Of a stretch of DNA of 64,000 bases, positions 51,851-63,882 are shown piece by piece. Location: the NCBI GenBank assembly GCA_034769895.1, contig CM068370.1:50105454-50169453 (forward strand), in the 5' to 3' direction. The DNA comes from Magicicada septendecula. Its lineage: Eukaryota; Arthropoda; Insecta; Hemiptera; Cicadidae. The notes beneath the pieces are model-generated. The model saw only the letters and a list, made by a program, of their open reading frames with translations, did not search any database and was not told the DNA's origin. Position numbers and translations under genes: made by a program. Numbering within the stretch: position 1 is the stretch's first letter; each line of letters begins with the position of its first letter.

Positions 51851-52796
51851 TGTAGAGATGAAAGCTCAAAAGTTCAAGCCAAATACATATGAATGGAGAT
51901 GACTGGTAATATCTGGGACCTGTCACACAACAGAACACCATACAATAATGATACTGTGTATCACTTATTTCATCACATCTCTTACCATGTAATGTGCCTG
52001 CTTTTAATAATATTCTCAAAGGATTTTAATACTTTGTTTCGACTGGTTTCACTGTGTAAATTACAAACCTGAATATAGTGCTGGAAGTTTCAGTTTCTCA
52101 GCCTGGGTAATGATGATGTAAATGTTTCTAACCTTTTCTTGTGCCTGCAAAGAAAAATAAATTACATCACCGGACACACAAAGTACTGACATATGAACAT
52201 TAATCAATTATTTTGTTTAATCAGTCAACATTCTAGGAGACCAATATTAAAGGGTTTACAGATTATTGACCCGTCCACCAAAATACACACACAGGTTCTG
52301 ATACGTGTTACAATTGTGTCTTATTTTCAGCCAACCGTTCTTTTACAGGTTAAATCAGTACAATTATACCTCGTGAGTATAAGGTTAGTTTAATCTGTAA
52401 TCTATGATATTCAAAATAATAATACACTGAACATGATTATTACACTTTATATATCAACTTTTTGGCTTAATATCCACTTGTAAAAGAAAAAATACAAAAT
52501 GATTATTTTATAATTAACTTTGTTGCAGCTGCTGTGAAGTTGTTTAGATTAAATAATGTAACCTAACCTACTTTTAAGTACTGAATACTTTTAATGTGTC
52601 ATGTACTGTGTTCAATAAGGAAACAAAATACTTTTACAAAATACTTAAAATCCTTGAAAATGGTATTGGATTAAGCTTGAGCAATGAATAATTAAACTAA
52701 GCACGTGATTTCAAAGTCAATATCATTATGAAATACGTATTCTAAATAGAATATACTTACCAAAATTGATAATACTTACCAAAATCATATTTGTAT
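51851..52796. other. AT-rich spacer, no gene
   Basis: Only short uninformative frames. It may hold the 3' end of the Merlin element, but no terminal inverted repeats were found. Confidence 0.5.
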
Positions 52797-53651
52797 TTAG
52801 TAAATAGGGGCCTCATACTTGTTGATAGTTTCCAGCATTTTCTGGAACAAATCCTGATTTCCATTTCTTGTTCGCCACATGAACTCACTTAAATAGGAAT
52901 CTAAGCGTTCCCTTCTCGTACCACATTCAATCATGTTTCGGCATTTATAGGACCACCACATGCTTTCTACGCCTTGTGTATGCGCTCCCGTTTGAGGATC
53001 CACAAAGTTATAACTATGGTTTACAGTCAAATGACTGTACTGTTGTGGCAAATTAACAGTTTGACGGTACGAACGCCACTCATCTGGCATTATAGTAGAC
53101 CCTTGATCAATATTTGCCACTATGAGAGGTAGGAGGGTAGCTGCTGACCGATCTTCGACACGACACAAGAAGCATTCCTTGGTTTCTCGGCAGTATCCAC
53201 CGAATACCCACTGTTGTGGATACACCCGGCCAACATTATTTTTTCTCTTGGCAAACACACTCGTCAATTTCAACTGTTAAATTCGGTCCTCCAATTTTCC
53301 ATGGGTTTCTCATGATGTCTAAGGCACAGATATATCTTAAGTAAGCCATCCACTCTGTGTGTGTGCTGGCATTGATTTATACTGTTTTTCATACTACTAA
53401 GCCCTTCACACCAGAAATAAATAAATTTTATTTTTTCCAGCGGTAATCTGGACCCCTCTAAATGTGCCCTTGCGAACTACCTTATACTCACAGCAAGTAG
53501 ACTTATTGCAACACCAACGCTGTTGCTGCCCAAGGGCTAAAACCATGTCATGTCCTCATTCACATTGACAAGGATTGTGAACCAAACCTTTTTCTTGAAG
53601 AAAAGAAATTGCATCCTCTTCTGTGTCTAATAACACTCGACAGTTCATCAT
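52797..53651 (-). pseudogene. Merlin-family DDE transposase (ISXO2/IS1016-like), broken
   Basis: From an ATG near 53651 on the minus strand the protein reads MNCRVLLDTEEDAISFLQEK, then a Cys-rich stretch (CCNKSTCCEYKVVRKGTF), broken by stops. The catalytic part has VEIDE (first Asp) near 53285, a one-base shift, and then a 158-codon frame 53273-52797. That frame has FAKRKNNVGRV, QQWVFGG, IMPDEWRSY (second Asp), NHSYNFVDPQTGAHTQ and GVESMWW (Glu), the D-D-E layout of Merlin transposases, which resemble bacterial ISXO2-type enzymes. It would cut and paste DNA between short inverted ends. About 365 bp to the next gene are non-coding. Confidence 0.85.
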
Positions 53652-54016
53652 AGCTAATCATTCTTAATTAAATTAATGTAAAACTCACAACACAACACTG
53701 ACTAAAAATGTAACGAAACACGCGAACAAGCGTCACAACCATTCGTGGGTACGCCATTGTAACAACACAATTGTACCACGTGGTGTACAAATGGCATTGG
53801 GTCTTTGGCTATTCTAAGCAAAATTCAAGAGCTTTACGAAAAAACTTTAAAACAAATTTAAAGACTCCCTATATTAAGTCTTTTAAAGTCTACGAAAATT
53901 AACGTTTCTTTTTCATACACGTTATTTCAATTTATTTTCATAGCAATTAAAATTAAAAGTGCTAACTGAAGATAGAGACACACCATACATTTGCGGTTAG
54001 GTGGGTAATTGTAAAC

Positions 54017-55186
54017 GTGGAGCTGGAAGTCATTAATAACAGACCACCAATAATATCGCAATACCAGCACATGGACAACCGGGAAGTCATTAATTTCAAA
54101 CAATACAAGCGAAACCCGATGGAGTTCCTAGAGAGAGTGGATGAACAACTGGCAAAGACTCGGGAGAATAGATGGACCATCATCCGCGGGTATTTGGACG
54201 AGTACTTCCGTGACATAAATGATAATTGGTGGACGGCTACGAGACACGACCTCACGAACTACGAGGAGTTCAAGGACGTGTTTAAGAGGAAATACTGGTC
54301 GGAGGCAACACAAAACATCGTTCGAGATAGCATATGTTTCGGCAGGTATGACGCCAGCAGAGGGACGACTTTCACAGCATATTTTTTGGGGAAAGTATGT
54401 CTAGCAAGGAATCTGGAGCCGAAAATTCCGGAAGAGAGCTTAGTAACGAAACTTGCCTTTCACTATGAAGAGGGTGTCTCCAGAGCGCGACTGGGCAGTC
54501 AAATCAAAACCATACAATCCATGGCAGCCCTGTTAGAAGACTATAAAAGGGAGCGATACTACTGTAGGAGTCGACAGCGGGACGATAGGGGCCATAACAA
54601 AAGCTTCCAGAACGGTTACCAATTTAATAACAATAATTATCGCTCAAATTATAATAGCCGTAATAATACGAATAACCACCCCAACGAGCCACATAATAAA
54701 CCAAACAATAATAATCCGGCCAGTCAACCAAACAACAGTTATAATAACAACAATAGGCCAAACAATCAAAAACATCAGTACAACCGGCCAAATAATCCAC
54801 AACATCAACCCTATAGGCCGAATAACACGAACTACAACCGGCCAAATTTTAACAACAATAACAATGACAATAGGAATCGTAACAACCCAGATCGTAGCTA
54901 TCGACAAGTACACTATGTGAGGGCCGAAAATGACGGGAGAAATAGGTCGTATTATCAGGGACGACGAAGTGCCGACCGAAACGCCTACGGACACCGGTAC
55001 AGTCACAACAACTACGGACGTGATAACACATTCAACACAGGCCGAAGTCGTAGTCAAGAGGTATACAGGGGTGACCGATGTGAAGAAGATCACAACCAAC
55101 CTGAACCCCGACCATCAACGAGCGGAAGTCAGCCAACAAGTCAACAAGACAGGCGTGACGAACAGCCCGAGACGGCTTTAAACTAA
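54017..55186 (+). CDS. gag: Gypsy-type gag with Asn-rich tail
   Basis: 389 aa. Residues 1-190 form a compact helical region with YKRNPMEFLERVDEQLA, W-rich NDNWWTATRHDL and FKDVFKRKYW, which matches the capsid layout of arthropod gypsy-like gags. From about residue 195 to 300 it is a low-complexity Asn/Arg/Pro/Tyr tail (YRPNNTNYNRPN type repeats) that likely binds RNA; no CCHC knuckle is present. The frame is intact. The ATG at 54017 is the first of the open stretch. No LTR or primer site was identified upstream. Confidence 0.75.
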   Translation: MELEVINNRPPIISQYQHMDNREVINFKQYKRNPMEFLERVDEQLAKTRENRWTIIRGYLDEYFRDINDNWWTATRHDLTNYEEFKDVFKRKYWSEATQNIVRDSICFGRYDASRGTTFTAYFLGKVCLARNLEPKIPEESLVTKLAFHYEEGVSRARLGSQIKTIQSMAALLEDYKRERYYCRSRQRDDRGHNKSFQNGYQFNNNNYRSNYNSRNNTNNHPNEPHNKPNNNNPASQPNNSYNNNNRPNNQKHQYNRPNNPQHQPYRPNNTNYNRPNFNNNNNDNRNRNNPDRSYRQVHYVRAENDGRNRSYYQGRRSADRNAYGHRYSHNNYGRDNTFNTGRSRSQEVYRGDRCEEDHNQPEPRPSTSGSQPTSQQDRRDEQPETALN

Positions 55187-55194
55187 GAGCGGCA

Positions 55195-55957
55195 GTGAAA
55201 AAGCTACTTGTACCCTCACTGAACCAGTCTATTGGGTTAAATCGCAACGTTGCACAAGCAAACGACGAACTCACAATTACGATCGTACGAAACAATTATT
55301 TAAAAAATATTGGAGAAGAATTGCTCGAGGAAAATAACAACCAACTGATAATAAACACAGCGAAATTGCTTATATCTCAGCGAAAGTTAACGGAGTACCG
55401 ACACAAGTAATAATAGACACGGCATCAAACATTTCGTTAATCGACACTATCGAACTTCATAAGATCCAAGAAGCGAGTAAGACAACTATACTTACGTTAC
55501 CCAACAGCTACATTGTACTTGTAGGAGTGACCGACATTTGTGATGAGACAGACAATGAAGAACTATGGCAAGAAAAAATCAAAGAAATCCGAACTTTCCA
55601 GAGAGAGAAAACGAACGCACAATTAACCGTTCAAGAAGCTGAACAACTTATAGGCGTGTACAATAGATACAGACACGTATTTTCAGATACACCTGGGGAG
55701 GTCAGAGATTATTAGTGCGAAATTCAATTCCGAGAGCCTGTCAACTACGATAGAAACATCTTACCCGATCGCAATTTCATTGAAGGAGGCAGTGAGAAGA
55801 GAAATTACTTCATTAATTCAATTTCCCAATGGAGAAGGATACCAATTCGATAACATGCAATTTCACCACAAGATACTCGAGAAGACGGACAAGATCAGAC
55901 AAAAATATAAGAAAATGCAACCGAAACCCATACAATATCAGATTGGAGAGCAAATAC
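55195..55957 (+). pseudogene. pol: Gypsy-type pol remnant with RT joined to integrase tail
   Basis: After gag, shifted frames give a protease-like IIDTASNISLID near 55413-55448 (D-T-A in place of D-T/S-G). Then follows ELWQEKIKEIRTFQREK and YRHVFSDTPGEV, the usual lead-in to RT, and a YPIAIS/LKEAVRREI-like start of the RT fingers near 55760-55810. Directly afterwards comes HKILEKTDKIRQKYKKMQPK ... YQIGEQIL, which looks like an integrase C-terminal region. Nearly all RT, RNase H and integrase core are therefore deleted. The frame is then cut by the LTR of the next element at 55958. Confidence 0.65.
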
Positions 55958-58501
55958 TGAAACCCCCCTTTTATTTTATAAGTTTTTTTTGTAAATTTTT
56001 TTTTGAATTTTTATTTTATTTTATTTTTATTAAGTTTTTTTTGTAAAGGGGAGAGACATCATATTTAGAACTAGGTGGTGAACCTAGAGGAAGCAAAAGT
56101 GTGCAAGGCCTAATTACAATTACAGACATGTCCCCCCAGGTGAATGACAGGACTTGCAAATGAAAAAAAAGTCTATTAACCAACAAGCGTATACTTTATT
56201 AAGCATGCAACTCTTACATGAGATGACAAGTTATAGATTGAACAAAGAGCAAAATTAGCTGCAGGAATATATATATCAATTAATATTCTTAATGGCATAA
56301 AATGTGAGTGAATTGAATATTCACATAAATTGCATAAATCCTGCCACATTATGTTCAAGTCAATGGTTGCAATAATATTATTCACAAACTAGAAAATCAC
56401 TAATCCATAAGTGTTGTATAGAAAGGACTTAAAATAGGCTAGCCTTTTAGTAACTTAGTAAGCACATTTATAATCTTTTAATGTATAACATATTCCCCCA
56501 ACAAAATATATAAAGATTACACACACAAGCACATACACAACATAAATGACACAACATCCCTCATTTCTGTACCAAACCCCTCATAAAACCCTTTTCAACT
56601 AGAATAAATGAATGCACAACTATATATATATGTATAAATATAATTAACAAGGTAATCAGATAAATAACAGCTACGAAGCATTAATATGCCATGGTAATTA
56701 GCACCAGAAAATGTAAGTGCCCCGAACCAAACCAGAGACTCGAAATACTAATCAACCCTCACCTTAATCATAATAAGCAATAAGCATATGTGACCATGAA
56801 AATACTTTCACAATTTAAGACATCAGACAGCCCCTTTTGCGTGACTAGAATTCTGCCATGACCGCATGACGTGAAAGCACAAAGTAACTAACTCTCTAAT
56901 AGCTTTAATTGGATTAAAAAAAATAGAACTTAGAGCCGACTGCGGATATGCATGTGTGTGTTATTTTTCTTACACATTATAAGCAAACATAATAGATTTC
57001 ATTAGGTCTAACTGTGTAATGTTCACACAGGCAGTCACAGAACTGAACATGAGAGTTTGTGCAAAAGTATAACGTTTAAAACTTCATGAGTGAGCTTCTG
57101 GGAGCTTCCGTGCATTCACAATGTCGTTGAGATAGAATTAAATAATTAGAATGGTCCCACCTGGATCTTCCGGTGCACTTAAGCAATACTGTGGCTGATC
57201 AGTAGTGTCTCGGTTGTACTAAGAAGTCCTGGGGCAGCGTAGCGTCATAAGTGTGTCTGAACGGTAGATCTCAACTGACGGCATATGATGGCTAAAGGAT
57301 CGTCTCTGCCAGGAGGGTGGACAGTTGGTCGTCACACCCGACACCCATCTCGCCCTTGTTTGAGCACCTGCGACATGCAATGAGTTGTATAGGGTGTCAT
57401 AAGGAAATGATCTCGCCACATATGCCATCCGAATTAAATTCCTAACACACACTTTAATGCTTCAACAGCCACTACACACACATCGCCACTAATTCGTATT
57501 AATCTGTATTGAAGCCCCCCAGCTGTGACTTATTTCACTCAACTGCTAATTATGTTTTAAGTATTTCATTGAGAATGTTCAAATTAATTAACTAAGTATT
57601 TCATAATTATTAATGACACAAAAACAACAGCTGAGTGCAAGATGCATTATCATTTTCTTTACTGAAGTCAATTTGACCCGCAACATTTACATTCATATCA
57701 AGTTAATCTTTAATTTGCATTAACGCCCAAATTGAAAACTGATATACACGCACACACACGCAGGGTATATATTTTATAATTAAAGCTGAAACACAGACAA
57801 CACATATTTTGGGGTTAAAATATTCCTTTAGAATCCGTTAACTTGTACATACCTGGAGCAGAACTTTATTCAGCCAACCATAGAGAAAGTCGACGAAGTC
57901 CTGAACTGATGAGTGCCGTCAGCCGAGAGCAGATGATCTGGTTGAGGGTTCAAACAGAAATGAGACAGAGTCAAGGTGTCTATCTAACCACAAAAACTCT
58001 CGATGCAGGAAAGTACAAAAACAGCTGGACGCGTCAACTGAATTTCATCGTTGCACAACAACAGTGAGGATAGCACAACGGCGACGAGATGCCGTGGCCG
58101 CGCGTGACGTCAAAGCCGCTCGTTTTAAAAACACATCGCCTACAATGCCGAACCCAGTACGGCACACCCTCACCCCAAAAGGGCAACATGGTTGACCCAA
58201 ATCAAAGCAGTACTCAAGCACGACGGCTGCGGGAATCCGCAGCCGTTCTAAATCGCACTTGGTGGGTTCAGTTACTCAGGAAAACGAAAAAGGCAGAAGG
58301 AAGAGGTGCGAGTCTGTGAATATGTGTCTGAAAGAGAAGATGTAAGTGTGCGTCCTGCATGCTCGCCGGGCCCTGGTCCGCATGCAGATATAAGGAACAG
58401 AATAGAACAGGAGAAAGAGAAGAATCGCTGGTGCCAGCTCTGAGTACTGACCACCAAGGCCTCCCAAATCTAATAACTGAGATCCAGGAACCCAAATAGC
58501 A
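55958..58501 (-). repeat. 3' LTR of the minus-strand gypsy element, about 2.5 kb
   Basis: The left edge (TGAAACCCCCCTTTTATTTT in plus sense) is repeated at 63883, identical apart from one- or two-base differences in T runs over the 118 bp visible. The right edge follows from the TG next to the polypurine tract. Inside are a T/A-rich U5 end, AT-rich middle and GC-richer parts (57100-57400, 58080-58300). No credible gene. The LTR length is inferred from the polypurine position and cannot be verified because the other LTR leaves the window. Confidence 0.75.
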
Positions 58502-58512
58502 TTCCCCCCTTT
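58502..58512 (-). promoter_or_regulatory. Polypurine tract
   Basis: AAAGGGGGGAA on the minus strand directly before the LTR's TG. This is the standard primer for plus-strand DNA synthesis. Confidence 0.8.
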
Positions 58513-58537
58513 ATGGGACAAAACTGTCACCACTCAC

Positions 58538-59896
58538 TTATGCCTTATGGCAAAACTTTAGCTTTGAGATATGAGTGGTTACTCTCTCAACATCCCCTCC
58601 GGGATCACCCAATTTCACCGTAACGGGCGACACAAACCGAAGAATGCGGTATGGTCCCGACCAACGATAACATAGTTTAGCGGCCCTCCTATCTATGGCT
58701 GAGCTAATCGGATGGCTCTGGCAGTAGACCAAGTCGCCAATCTTAAATGGGTTTGGAATTCGCCCCTGATTGTAGCGACTACGGACGCGTTCGTGCGCAC
58801 GAAGCAAATTCCTCCGGACCTCCCTCCATCTGTCCACAGTCTTGACCTCCGGATCGCTAGGTAGAAGATCGTCAATGTGCCACAAATTGTCTAATGGCAA
58901 ACTCGGCGAGAAACCAAACATGACCTCAAAGGGTACGGCCTTGTGACTCTCGTGTAGGGCCGTGTTAAATGCCAATTGCAACCACTTTAAATTTAGGTCC
59001 CAACAATCTTGTTGTTCAGCATGGTAGGCGATAAGAGCTGAACGGAGATTCCGGTTAAATCTCTCCGCGTGGGACGGTTGAGGGTAGTATGGGGAAGTGG
59101 TCACATGTTTGATGCCGTTAGCGAAACACATTCGCCGGAAATCATTCGAAATGAACTGTGGTCCATTGTCAGAGACAATGGTGGACGGAAAACCGAAATG
59201 CTGAAAGACATGGGTCTGTAGCATAAAGATAGTTGAGCGAGTGTTTGCCTGTCGTAAGGGCAGTAGCCAGACAAACTTCGAAAAAGCATCCACGCAAACA
59301 AGTAGGTAAGCGTTACCTGACTTGCTACGAGGGAAAGGTCCCACGTAGTCGATGAATAACTTCTCCATCGGTTTGCTCGCCACATCGGATGACAATAAAC
59401 CCAATTTGGTGTTTTGAGCAGGCTTACTCAAGCCACAGAGATGACATGCTTTCACACGAGCCGCGATGTCCCTATCCATGCCCTTCTAGATGAAATGTCT
59501 CCTAATACTGGAAATGGTCTTCGAAATTCCCTTATGGCCACCTACTGGGGAATCATGATAGTAGCTGAAGACCATGGGCACGAGCTTGCTAGGCAGCACA
59601 ATCTTCGGGGCATGTCCTTTTCGTTCTCGGCAGCACAGGACGCCCTTGGACAAGAAATATGGGGCCTGTACGTTACCCTCTTTTAGGTGTTGGATGATCG
59701 GACCCAACTCTTCATCATTTAACTGATGGGGTAACACATCAGTAAAAGCTAAAGGAAAATCCAGCAGAACGGAACAGGGTTGCTCAGAATGGGCTTCACT
59801 GGGTTGGGAGAACATACGTGACAAGGCGTCTATAACAACATTTTGTGTTCCCCTAATGTGTTGCACTTTGAATTTAAAGGATGAGATCTTGACCAC
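58538..59896 (-). pseudogene. Gypsy integrase with RNase H end
   Basis: Frame 59896-59486 carries the end of RNase H (VQHIRGTQNVVIDALSR) and the zinc-finger entry YHDSPVGGHKGISKTI. One TAG near 59485 interrupts it. The same frame then runs 59479-58538 (313 aa) with CHLCGL completing the HHCC finger, FIDYVGPFP (first Asp), IVSDNGPQFISNDF (second Asp), PYYPQPSHAERFNRN (Glu) and a C-terminal domain with YRWSGPYRILRF. Apart from the stop, the catalytic core is complete. It inserts the cDNA in the nucleus. Confidence 0.9.
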
Positions 59897-60352
59897 CCAA
59901 ACGTCCTATTTTACCCAGTTGCCGGGGATGAGCGAGAAGCCAAGAGAGAGCCTGATTATCGGTCTCAAGCAGGAACTCAGCGTGTTCCAGGAAACGCCTG
60001 AACTTATCTAGAGCGTACACGACAGCAAGACACTCTAGTTCATACACTGAAGACTTCCTCTCTTGTTGGTCAAGGTCCGGGATATAAATGCCACCGGCTG
60101 CCTAGCACCATCAACTTCCTGGGACAGAACCGCCCCGAGCGCAACAGAACTTGCGTCCATTTGCAAAATGAACGTTTTAGAAAAGTCAGCCATCCGCAAC
60201 ACAGGGGGGGAGACGATCGCCTCCTTGAGGGTATCAAAGGCCCGCTGTTGCCTCTCTCCCCATACAAATTTGGTGCCTTTTTTCCTGAGTTCGTTTAAAG
60301 GGACGGCAATCTCCGCGGCATTAAGGATAAATCTATGATAAAAATTAATCAT
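59897..60352 (-). pseudogene. Gypsy RT end and RNase H, frameshifted
   Basis: 60352-60035 gives MINFYHRFILNAAE, then KGTKFVWGERQQRAFDTLK and FILQMDASSVALGAVL with an RNase H Asp. Near 60060 the frame shifts: another frame continues with SSVYELECLAVVYALDKFRR and TDNQALSWL, returning to the original frame near 59895. Two opposite indels are the likely cause. No stop interrupts the shifted part. Confidence 0.88.
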
Positions 60353-61600
60353 GCCAACAAATCTGGCAATACCCTTCGCATCCCTAGGGGGAGGAAAATC
60401 TCAGATGCCTTGGGTCCTCTCTGGGTCGACCGTCACACCCCCATATGAGACGAGATGCCCCAAAAACGAAATACTCTGTTGTGCAAATTTTACCTTGTCT
60501 GGATTGACAGTGAGGCCAGCACTCCTCAACCGACACATCACCTATCTCAGGTGACACAGATGCTCCTTGAACGTTTTGCTGTAGACTAAAAGGTCGTCAA
60601 GATAATTGAAGATGAACTTAAATTTCACGTCATGGAATACAGTGTCAAGTAGTCGCGTGAGGGTTTGGGCCCCCACAGCCAGACCCATGGGTACTCTGGT
60701 ATACTGATAAAGATTCCATGGCACGCAGAATGCCGTATAAGGACGGCTTTCCTTAGACAGAGGAATCTGATGATATGCGGCATTGAGGTCAAAGATGGTG
60801 AAATATCTGGCCCCACTAAACCAATCAAAAGCAGAATGTAAATCAGGAAGAGGAACCGAATCTACCTCGATGTTAGCATTTAATTTGCGATAGTCTATGA
60901 CCATGCGCTGTTTACCCCCAGGCTTGGTCACCAGAAATGCTGGACTGGCATAGCTAGAATTAGAAGGTTCAATGACCCCTTGTTTAAGCAATTCCTGAAC
61001 CTTCTCTCTTAGAACATCCATCTTCGGAGGAGCGAACTTGTATGGGTGTGAACGTACCGCAGTGGAGTCCGTTAACCGGATCTTGTACTCCAAAAGATGT
61101 GTGAGCCCCAAGTTGGGAGTTAATACTGTGGGGAATTGCTCACACAAATGATCTAAGGCAAGCTTCTGGGACGGAGTGAGATGGTCTCTTTCTGAATCGG
61201 GACACACAACCTCCTGGATACCTCCCTTAGCTCCCTGGTACCCAAGGAAAGGAATGACAACTTCCCGATTAAATTTAAAATAACAGTGGTGCCCTTGAAT
61301 GTCTAAAACGAGACCACTCTTGGAGATGAAATCGGCACCCACTATACAGTCGACTCCCAGAGCCGGAGAAACCAAAAATCGCCACACCCATGAAAAACTC
61401 TCGATTTTAATCTTTAGGGAAACCACCCGGGAGATGGGCAGAATTTCCCGCGATGCAGTCCAGCATACCACCGAAGACCGATCCGACCCTATTAGTAAGC
61501 CCTGTTTTTCAAGGTCCGCACATACTCTAGATGAAATTATGGATCGGGCTGATCCAGAGTCAACTAAGGCTCTGAGCTGACCCTTTTTCAACTCGACCAA
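60353..61600 (-). pseudogene. pol: Gypsy protease and reverse transcriptase
   Basis: The 352-aa frame 61600-60542 starts with the protease (RALVDSGSARSIISS, D-S-G) and a GADFIS motif. The RT follows: YKFAPPKMDVLREKVQELL, GGKQRMVIDYRKLN, FTIFDLNAAYHQIPL (catalytic Asp), TRVPMGLAVG and FNYLDDLLVYS (catalytic box). A TAG at 60544-60542 and one further stop near 60400 interrupt the same frame, which goes on with SAGLTVNPDKVKFA. The region before 61600 to gag is a short link. Motif content is complete for a Ty3/gypsy RT. Confidence 0.92.
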
Positions 61601-61734
61601 CAGGAAGGGGCATACTGAACTGTAGTTGGAAACAGTTCGCAGGACCTTGGAGCCAGATGATCCGGGACCTACTACCCGCCTGGGGTTAAGTGAAACAGGA
61701 ACAGAGTGACCTAACAGGGAAGACCACTTCCGAC

Positions 61735-63084
61735 TTATCTTCCCCGAGTGCTTACGTTTTTTGAATAGTTACTCTTTCGGGAAGTACCCTGACGCTGTCT
61801 AAAATCGGAACAATAACGCGCAACGTGACCGGGTCTATGACACCTGGAACAAAATAATTCTCGCACCTCACAGCTCTGAACAGGCGCAGGCCGAGACCCC
61901 CAAGACCCGGGCTGCCCAACACGTCGCTCTACAGCCTGGCGATCTGAACACCTCCTAGCCTCGTGGGCTCTAATATCGTCATTACCTTGTATGGTCTTTG
62001 ACACGGCACATAGCCGGTCCAAATCGATAAAACTTTGGGGACGTACAGCAAATACCAAGCGTGACCGTTCCTGCGGCGTCACGCCCTCCAGAATAGTGTG
62101 AATAATGTCAGATTCCGACAACCCCAGCCTCAGGATCCTGGCCGCGTCTTTAACACTAGAAATGAAACGAGCAAGGGCCTCCCCACTTGCTTGGACTCTA
62201 TAAAAATGTTTATGTCGTAACTGATCGCGCAGCCTTCCCGGTATAAAAGCGTCCAGGACTTCCCGATGAAAATGGTCAATGCCACCACCATCCCGAAGGG
62301 TGCTCGTCAACCGGTCAGCCATAGATCCCCGACAGTACGGGTAAACGAACTCAAGCAAGGTCCGCTCCGACAGCCCAGGGAAATCTGCCAACTGAAAAAA
62401 AATGAGCAAGAATTTCAAAAGCGCCTCAAGATCCAAACCATCCACAACCGGGAGACGCTGAATGACTTCCGACAGTGGGTTAGGGAGCTTGTGATAGCTC
62501 GCTGCAGCCATCCCCGAAAAGGCAGGAACATGCGCAGGGGGTTCCAATTTGGCCGCCGTCTCAACAGAAGAAGAAGAAGAACCGGAATTCGCATCCACGG
62601 GGCGACGCTGGCCGAGAGAAAACTCTCGCAAGGCCATCGCCACTTGCTCCCTAAGAGTGACAACATTTTTTTCTAATTCCGAGGTGGTAGCCTGTGATTC
62701 AGCGTTCTGTAATCGACACAACACATGTTGTAAATGTTGGCGTACCCTCTGTCTAGCCGTAGCAGCGGGTGCCGCCGACTGCAGGCCTTCGGCCAAATCT
62801 CGCAGTTCAGACAATTTTTCCGTACACAGTTCCACCTCGGCTGTGACATCCGTGAGCAACACTCTCCCACTCGGTGCCTCACCGGAGGCAAGAGCCTCGC
62901 GGAGTTGCTTCCTTAATGAAACAACCGTCTCCTGCGGCTTCCGTCCCCGGAACCGGACCTCCCACTCGAGCTCATCTTTTACAAATAAATCCACATTCAC
63001 TGAAGTGGACATGACCGCGCAATCTTCACACACCACATAAAAGCAACAATCAAAGAAAACGACAGAAAGAACTTGATCATACAA
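61735..63084 (-). CDS. gag: Gypsy gag with CCHC zinc knuckle
   Basis: 449 codons without interruption. The first 24 residues are Cys/Phe-rich and probably leader; the Met at about 63012 (MSTSVNVDLFVKDELEW) looks like the real start, leaving about 425 aa. An N-terminal helical region is followed by a Ser-rich linker, a capsid-like region with LLKFLLIFFQLADFPGLSER and FIPGRLRDQLRHKHFYRVQA, and CSRCHRPGHVARYC (CX2CX4HX4C) near the C-terminus. It packages RNA and forms particles in the cytoplasm. Pol follows after about 130 bp in a different frame. Confidence 0.9.
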   Translation of the reverse strand: MYDQVLSVVFFDCCFYVVCEDCAVMSTSVNVDLFVKDELEWEVRFRGRKPQETVVSLRKQLREALASGEAPSGRVLLTDVTAEVELCTEKLSELRDLAEGLQSAAPAATARQRVRQHLQHVLCRLQNAESQATTSELEKNVVTLREQVAMALREFSLGQRRPVDANSGSSSSSVETAAKLEPPAHVPAFSGMAAASYHKLPNPLSEVIQRLPVVDGLDLEALLKFLLIFFQLADFPGLSERTLLEFVYPYCRGSMADRLTSTLRDGGGIDHFHREVLDAFIPGRLRDQLRHKHFYRVQASGEALARFISSVKDAARILRLGLSESDIIHTILEGVTPQERSRLVFAVRPQSFIDLDRLCAVSKTIQGNDDIRAHEARRCSDRQAVERRVGQPGSWGSRPAPVQSCEVRELFCSRCHRPGHVARYCSDFRQRQGTSRKSNYSKNVSTRGR

Positions 63085-63864
63085 GTGGCTCCAGAATGCT
63101 CTAGCGATACGACGAGATGGGTGTCATAAAAGCAGAGAAACAGCCATGCAAAATGCCCAGAAGAGAACACGACACGAAACAACAAAACTGACTCACTATA
63201 TACAATCCACAAAGTACACATAAAATTCAATATAATCGAAAATATATAATTGTCATTCCATGACATCTGGTCGGACCATGCCCGCATTCAGAATACACGA
63301 TACCGCAACGCAACGCCCTCAATAAACAAATACTACATAACGGGGGTGCTATAAAACACATTGTCTATTCCATGAAACAAATCGCAATCAAAATCAACAA
63401 GTACTGACGGCCCTCATCACGTCCAAAATCTGTCTGAGCTCCAGGGTATGCCCAAGTGAATCCATCAGCTCACATTCATTTTAAAAACCATCAATCACGT
63501 GCTTATAACCCTTTTCCAAAACCAACCTTACACTCAACATCACAAAATAATTACTTAAACACTAACACATATTAAATCATTTTAAACTTCATCAACCCCT
63601 TATTCATTTTATAAAATATGTTATTATTCTGATTATTCATTTTATTAAATCGTTACATTACCATTAACTTTTATTTCAACACTTGGATTCAGATAAAAAA
63701 AAATAATTTTGAAATAATTTGCAAGTCCCAACACCAGCTGACATGCCTGTAGCCACACCAAGTTTCATTTAAGAAAATAAATACAAGTCCCCAGATTGTA
63801 AAACTTCCAAAGTTCAGAAAAATAAAGCAGAAATAATATCTACTACATACCTAGAATCATAACC
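63085..63864 (-). other. Leader between primer site and gag
   Basis: About 780 bp of non-coding sequence, longer than many gypsy leaders. No frame with recognisable protein. Confidence 0.6.
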
Positions 63865-63880
63865 ACGCTCTGATCTACCA
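63865..63880 (-). promoter_or_regulatory. Putative primer binding site, tRNA not assigned
   Basis: Two bases inside the LTR end the minus strand reads TGGTAGATCAGAGCGT, beginning with the TGG complementary to tRNA CCA. I could not match it to a common retroelement primer tRNA. Confidence 0.45.
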
Positions 63881-63882
63881 TT

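Noticed and set aside
54624..55099. Minus-strand Val/Ile/Tyr-rich frames opposite the gypsy gag
   Set aside because: They are shadows of the Asn-rich gag tail.
62266..63040. Plus-strand frames of 136 and 163 codons
   Set aside because: Antisense shadows of the gypsy gag.
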